Shown here piece by piece: positions 52,741 to 55,343 of a stretch of DNA of 55,343 nt. Origin of the DNA: Gammaproteobacteria bacterium (GTDB lineage Bacteria; Pseudomonadota; Gammaproteobacteria; Steroidobacterales; Steroidobacteraceae); contig JAFAPI010000063.1 in NCBI GenBank assembly GCA_019247195.1, positions 1 to 55,343 on the forward strand. Reading direction: 5' to 3'. Position 1 is the first letter of the stretch. Each line of letters starts with the position of its first letter. Position numbers and translations under genes: made by a program. The notes under the pieces are model-generated. The model ran no database searches and was not told the DNA's origin. It saw only the letters and a list, made by a program, of their open reading frames with translations.

Positions 52741-53847
52741 CTACCCCTCGAGTCGGCTGCACTGATGGGTGGATCTGCCGAGCCACTCGGCCGAGATCTC
52801 CACGCCCCACCCGGGCCCGGCAGGTATCTGGACGTGGCCGTCCTCGATGCGATAAGGATCGCCGCGGAACAGGCCCCGCTGCCAGGGGTAGTACTCGAAG
52901 TCCTCGATCGAGAACTCGAGGTAGGGCCCGGCGTTCGGCAAGGCGCCGAGCAGGTGCATCGTGCACAGGGTGACGAGCGAGAGGTTCGCGCTGTGGGGCG
53001 TGCAGGGCAGTCCGGCCGCGGCCGCCAGCCGCGCCACCTGCAGCGTACGGCCGATGCCGCCCATGTACATGACGTCCGGCTGCACCACATCCACCGCCCG
53101 CAGCTCGATCATCCGCTGCCAGATGGCGAGGTCCCAGTCCTGCTCGCCGCCGGTCACATCGAGCGCGAGCGCGGCGCTGACCGCGCGCGTGTCCTCGAGC
53201 TTCCAGTAGGGGCAGGGCTCCTCGTAGTGCACCACACCCTCATCTTCGAGCAGGCGTCCCACCTCGATCGCACGCGACACGGAGAAGGCGCTGTTGGCGT
53301 CGACCAGCTTGGCGACGCCCGGCCCGAGCGCGCGCGCCACCTGCGGCACGATCTGCTCCGTGCGCCCCGGCCATTCATCGACGTCGTGACCGCACTCCGC
53401 ACCGACACGCCACTTGAAGGCGGTGAAACCCTGCTCGTCGCGCAGCCGCACCAGCCGCGCGGCTTCGGCTTGCGGGGTGATGTCCCGGCGCATGGAGGAG
53501 GCGTAGGCCCGCAGCGGGCCCGGGCGCCCGCCGAGCAGCTCGACCACCGGCTTGCCCTCGAGCCGCCCGCGCAGGTCCCACAGCGCGGTGTCCAGACCGG
53601 CGAGGGCGCGGCAGCGATAGCTGCCCGGGAACTTGTGCTCGCGCTCCTCGATGCGCTGCACCAGCGGATCGATCGCCAGCGCGTCCGCGCCGAGTGCCCA
53701 GGGCGCCACCTGACGGTGGAAGATCTGCGCGGTGATGTCGGCGTTGTAGGTGGAGGTCTGCCCCCAACCACTGTCCCCGCAATCGGTGGTGACGCGCACG
53801 AAACACACGAACCGGTCGCAGAAAGTCTCGAGGCAGGCGATCTTCAC
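52741..53847 (-). CDS. Enolase-superfamily (mandelate racemase/muconate lactonizing type) enzyme
   Basis: A 368-residue enzyme of the mandelate racemase subgroup. The catalytic lysine motif is Lys145-Trp-Arg147. Metal ligands are Asp183 (DANSAF), Glu209/210 (YEEP) and Glu235 (GGEQDWD). The His-Asp dyad is Asp258 (QPDVMYMGG) and His285 (TPHSAN), with Glu311 at the end of the barrel. Such enzymes dehydrate sugar acids (galactonate, gluconate and similar) or racemise acids; the substrate is not predictable. GTG start, overlapping the MFS gene by 4 bp. The frame open far upstream is antisense reading and was trimmed. Confidence 0.9.
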   Translation of the reverse strand: MKIACLETFCDRFVCFVRVTTDCGDSGWGQTSTYNADITAQIFHRQVAPWALGADALAIDPLVQRIEEREHKFPGSYRCRALAGLDTALWDLRGRLEGKPVVELLGGRPGPLRAYASSMRRDITPQAEAARLVRLRDEQGFTAFKWRVGAECGHDVDEWPGRTEQIVPQVARALGPGVAKLVDANSAFSVSRAIEVGRLLEDEGVVHYEEPCPYWKLEDTRAVSAALALDVTGGEQDWDLAIWQRMIELRAVDVVQPDVMYMGGIGRTLQVARLAAAAGLPCTPHSANLSLVTLCTMHLLGALPNAGPYLEFSIEDFEYYPWQRGLFRGDPYRIEDGHVQIPAGPGWGVEISAEWLGRSTHQCSRLEG

Positions 53848-55151
53848 GCGGCGAGCTCCGCAGCCTCGTGGCGCGTGCCCCGCGCCTCCTCGAGTCCGTG
53901 CCCGCGCGGACCGGTCTCGCGGCGCCACAGCAGCACCGCCGCGGTGAGCGCCGTCAGGCTCAGCAGCGTGAAATAGGAGATCATCGTCTCGTAACCCTCG
54001 GGGTGTGCCGGGCCGGCGTAGGCACGGTCCGCGAGCGTGCCGGCGATGCGGTTCGAGGCCCACAGCCCGAGGTTCTGCAGCATGGCGATCACCCCCAGCG
54101 CGGTGCCGAGCCGCCGCGGCTCGACGATCAGGGTGGTCGCCGGCCAGATGACCGCCGGCACCAGCGAGAAGCTGACCCCCATGAGCACGGTCGAGACCCA
54201 CGGACTCAGGTCGGTGAGGCTGAGCACGAGAAAGGTGGTCGGCAACAGCAGCGTGCCGAGCGTGAGCATCAGCGCGCGGTGGCCAAAGCGGTCGGCCAGC
54301 AGGCCGAAGAAGGCCGTCGCGAACACGGCGGCGCCGAACACCCCGGAGTTGACCGCCCCGGCCGCCTGCAGCGTCAGCCCCTTCACGTGCTGCAGGTACT
54401 CGATGGCGAAGGTCTGCCGGAACGGAAAGAACACCGCCGCGTACAGCACGTGCAGCGCGAGGATGTACCAGTAGGAGAGGTCGAAGCCCCACAGCGCGCC
54501 CCACTGGAAATGCGGGCTGCGCGGCGCGCCGCGGCGACCGGGTGCGCGCGCATCGAGCCAGCGCAGCGCGAGTGCCGCCCCGAGTCCCACGGCGGTGATG
54601 CCCGCGCCGAGCCACAGCGGTGGCTGCCAGCCACCCTCGTACAGCCCGCGGGCCCAGCTCGGTGAGCGGTCGAGCGCGAACGAGCCGACCCGCGCCAGAG
54701 AGAGGAAGAGGGCGGTGGCGAGCGCGATGCCGGTGCGCGGGAACCACTGCGCGAGCCCCGCCACCAGCGAGATGAAGATGGCCCCCTCGCTGATGCCGAA
54801 GATGAGTCGACCGCTCCACATGAGCTCGTACGGCGTGCCGATGGCGGTGAGCACTGCGCCGACGAAGCCGATCACCGCCGCCCACAGCGTCACGCGCGCC
54901 GGTCCGAAGCGATCGATCAGCAGACCGTCAAAGAGCGCGAGCAGGATGTTCGGCAGGCTGATGACCGCGGTGAGGTCACCGATCTGCGACTGGGTGAAAC
55001 CGCGCTGCCGCCCGAGCAGATCCGCGATGGCACCGATGACGTCTGACTCGTAGTAGCTGCTGAAGATTGCCGCCGCGGACAGCGCCAGCACCAGCCAGCG
55101 CAAGGGTGCCGCGGCCGGCTCCGGCGGATCGGCGGCGGCGGCGCTCACCAT
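53844..55151 (-). CDS. MFS transporter, likely sugar-acid uptake
   Basis: A 435-residue major facilitator protein with about 12 helices. The loop 2-3 motif is present as FDGLLIDRFGPARVTLWAAVIGFVGAVL (residues about 74-101), with a repeat FGLLADRFGHRALMLTLGTLL in the second half. SGRLIFGISEGAIFISLVAGLAQWFPRTGIALATALFLSLARVG is MFS-like. The 4-bp overlap with the enolase-superfamily gene suggests uptake of the acid that enzyme processes. Specificity unknown. Confidence 0.85.
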   Translation of the reverse strand: MVSAAAADPPEPAAAPLRWLVLALSAAAIFSSYYESDVIGAIADLLGRQRGFTQSQIGDLTAVISLPNILLALFDGLLIDRFGPARVTLWAAVIGFVGAVLTAIGTPYELMWSGRLIFGISEGAIFISLVAGLAQWFPRTGIALATALFLSLARVGSFALDRSPSWARGLYEGGWQPPLWLGAGITAVGLGAALALRWLDARAPGRRGAPRSPHFQWGALWGFDLSYWYILALHVLYAAVFFPFRQTFAIEYLQHVKGLTLQAAGAVNSGVFGAAVFATAFFGLLADRFGHRALMLTLGTLLLPTTFLVLSLTDLSPWVSTVLMGVSFSLVPAVIWPATTLIVEPRRLGTALGVIAMLQNLGLWASNRIAGTLADRAYAGPAHPEGYETMISYFTLLSLTALTAAVLLWRRETGPRGHGLEEARGTRHEAAELAA

Positions 55152-55343
55152 GTGCAGGAGCCGGCGCCGGCGAGCGGGCGCAGCCGCGTCGGCGAGAGTA
55201 GGGAACGCACATCACCCCCCGGTCGTTGCAGCAGCGGAGTGTAGCGCAGCACCACGGACGGCCTGCGGCGCGCTGGCATGTCCTTTGTGCCTGGCGCATC
55301 CTTGCCTGACCGTAGTCGACGGAACCATGGCGGAGGGCGGGAT
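55152..55343. other. Right-end non-coding region
   Basis: 192 bp upstream of the minus-strand MFS gene. No promoter is obvious for it. An ATG at 55327 followed by GCGGAGGGCGGG reaches the window end and could open a plus-strand gene, but 17 bases are too few to judge. Confidence 0.4.

Noticed and set aside
52741-54885. A 714-codon minus-strand open frame
   Set aside because: Only its last 368 codons (after GTG 53847) carry enolase-superfamily homology; the first half is an out-of-frame reading of the MFS gene.
55327-55343. Start of a plus-strand gene at the window end
   Set aside because: Only 17 bases are visible, with no ribosome-binding site to support it.

Overview
This is a GC-rich bacterial chromosome segment with densely packed genes, many 1-4 bp start/stop overlaps, GTG and TTG starts, and coding third positions that are mostly G or C. 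Gene content points to an aerobic gammaproteobacterium near the Xanthomonadales/Nevskiales/Steroidobacterales. The main clues are a tRNA-Leu(GAG) directly before a 14-gene nuo operon with separate nuoC and nuoD, a fused cysNC, an ETHE1-rhodanese fusion and homogentisate catabolism. The assignment is inference from content, not phylogeny. I saw no prophage, insertion sequence, CRISPR array or rRNA operon.

Layout. 11-95 is tRNA-Leu, followed by a possible terminator. 179-14503 is complete nuoA-N (respiratory complex I). Two exported-protein genes, a YncE-like beta-propeller and an M20 peptidase, are appended to it by 4-bp overlaps (14500-16991). 16999-17928 (minus) holds an exported protein and a MarR regulator divergent from hmgA-fahA-yhhQ (18007-21388); a palindrome lies in the shared promoter region. 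21452-26479 holds small envelope proteins, an outer-membrane beta-barrel candidate, a Gly/His-rich exported protein, a HAD hydrolase and a two-domain retropepsin-like protein.

26826-31048 is the sulfate-activation cluster cysD-cysNC-cysQ plus a flavin reductase. 31049-33674 is an arginine/ornithine catabolic unit: an Lrp-type regulator divergent from ornithine cyclodeaminase and arginase. 33733-37459 holds an Asp/Glu racemase-family protein, an S9 oligopeptidase and a nu-class GST. 37551-39814 encodes a PQQ alcohol dehydrogenase with the Asp-x-Asp signature of lanthanide enzymes, coupled to a lipoprotein cytochrome c. A PQQ-repeat lipoprotein follows behind a structured leader.

41742-43994 is an exported protein, an ECF sigma factor and a membrane-anchored ankyrin protein that may be its anti-sigma factor. 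44054-49136 holds GlpT, AsmA, a SnoaL-like protein behind a strong 5' UTR hairpin, a small membrane protein and a Ser-rich secreted protein flanked by structured non-coding DNA. 49346-55151 holds an inositol-phosphatase-like enzyme convergent with a minus-strand block: MFS transporter, enolase-superfamily dehydratase, DUF5690 membrane protein and persulfide dioxygenase-rhodanese.

Most of the window is housekeeping or catabolic. The least explained parts are the ECF sigma/ankyrin unit, the structured non-coding elements at 39.9, 47.5, 48.5 and 49.2 kb, the Ser-rich protein, and the putative lanthanide quinoprotein module.
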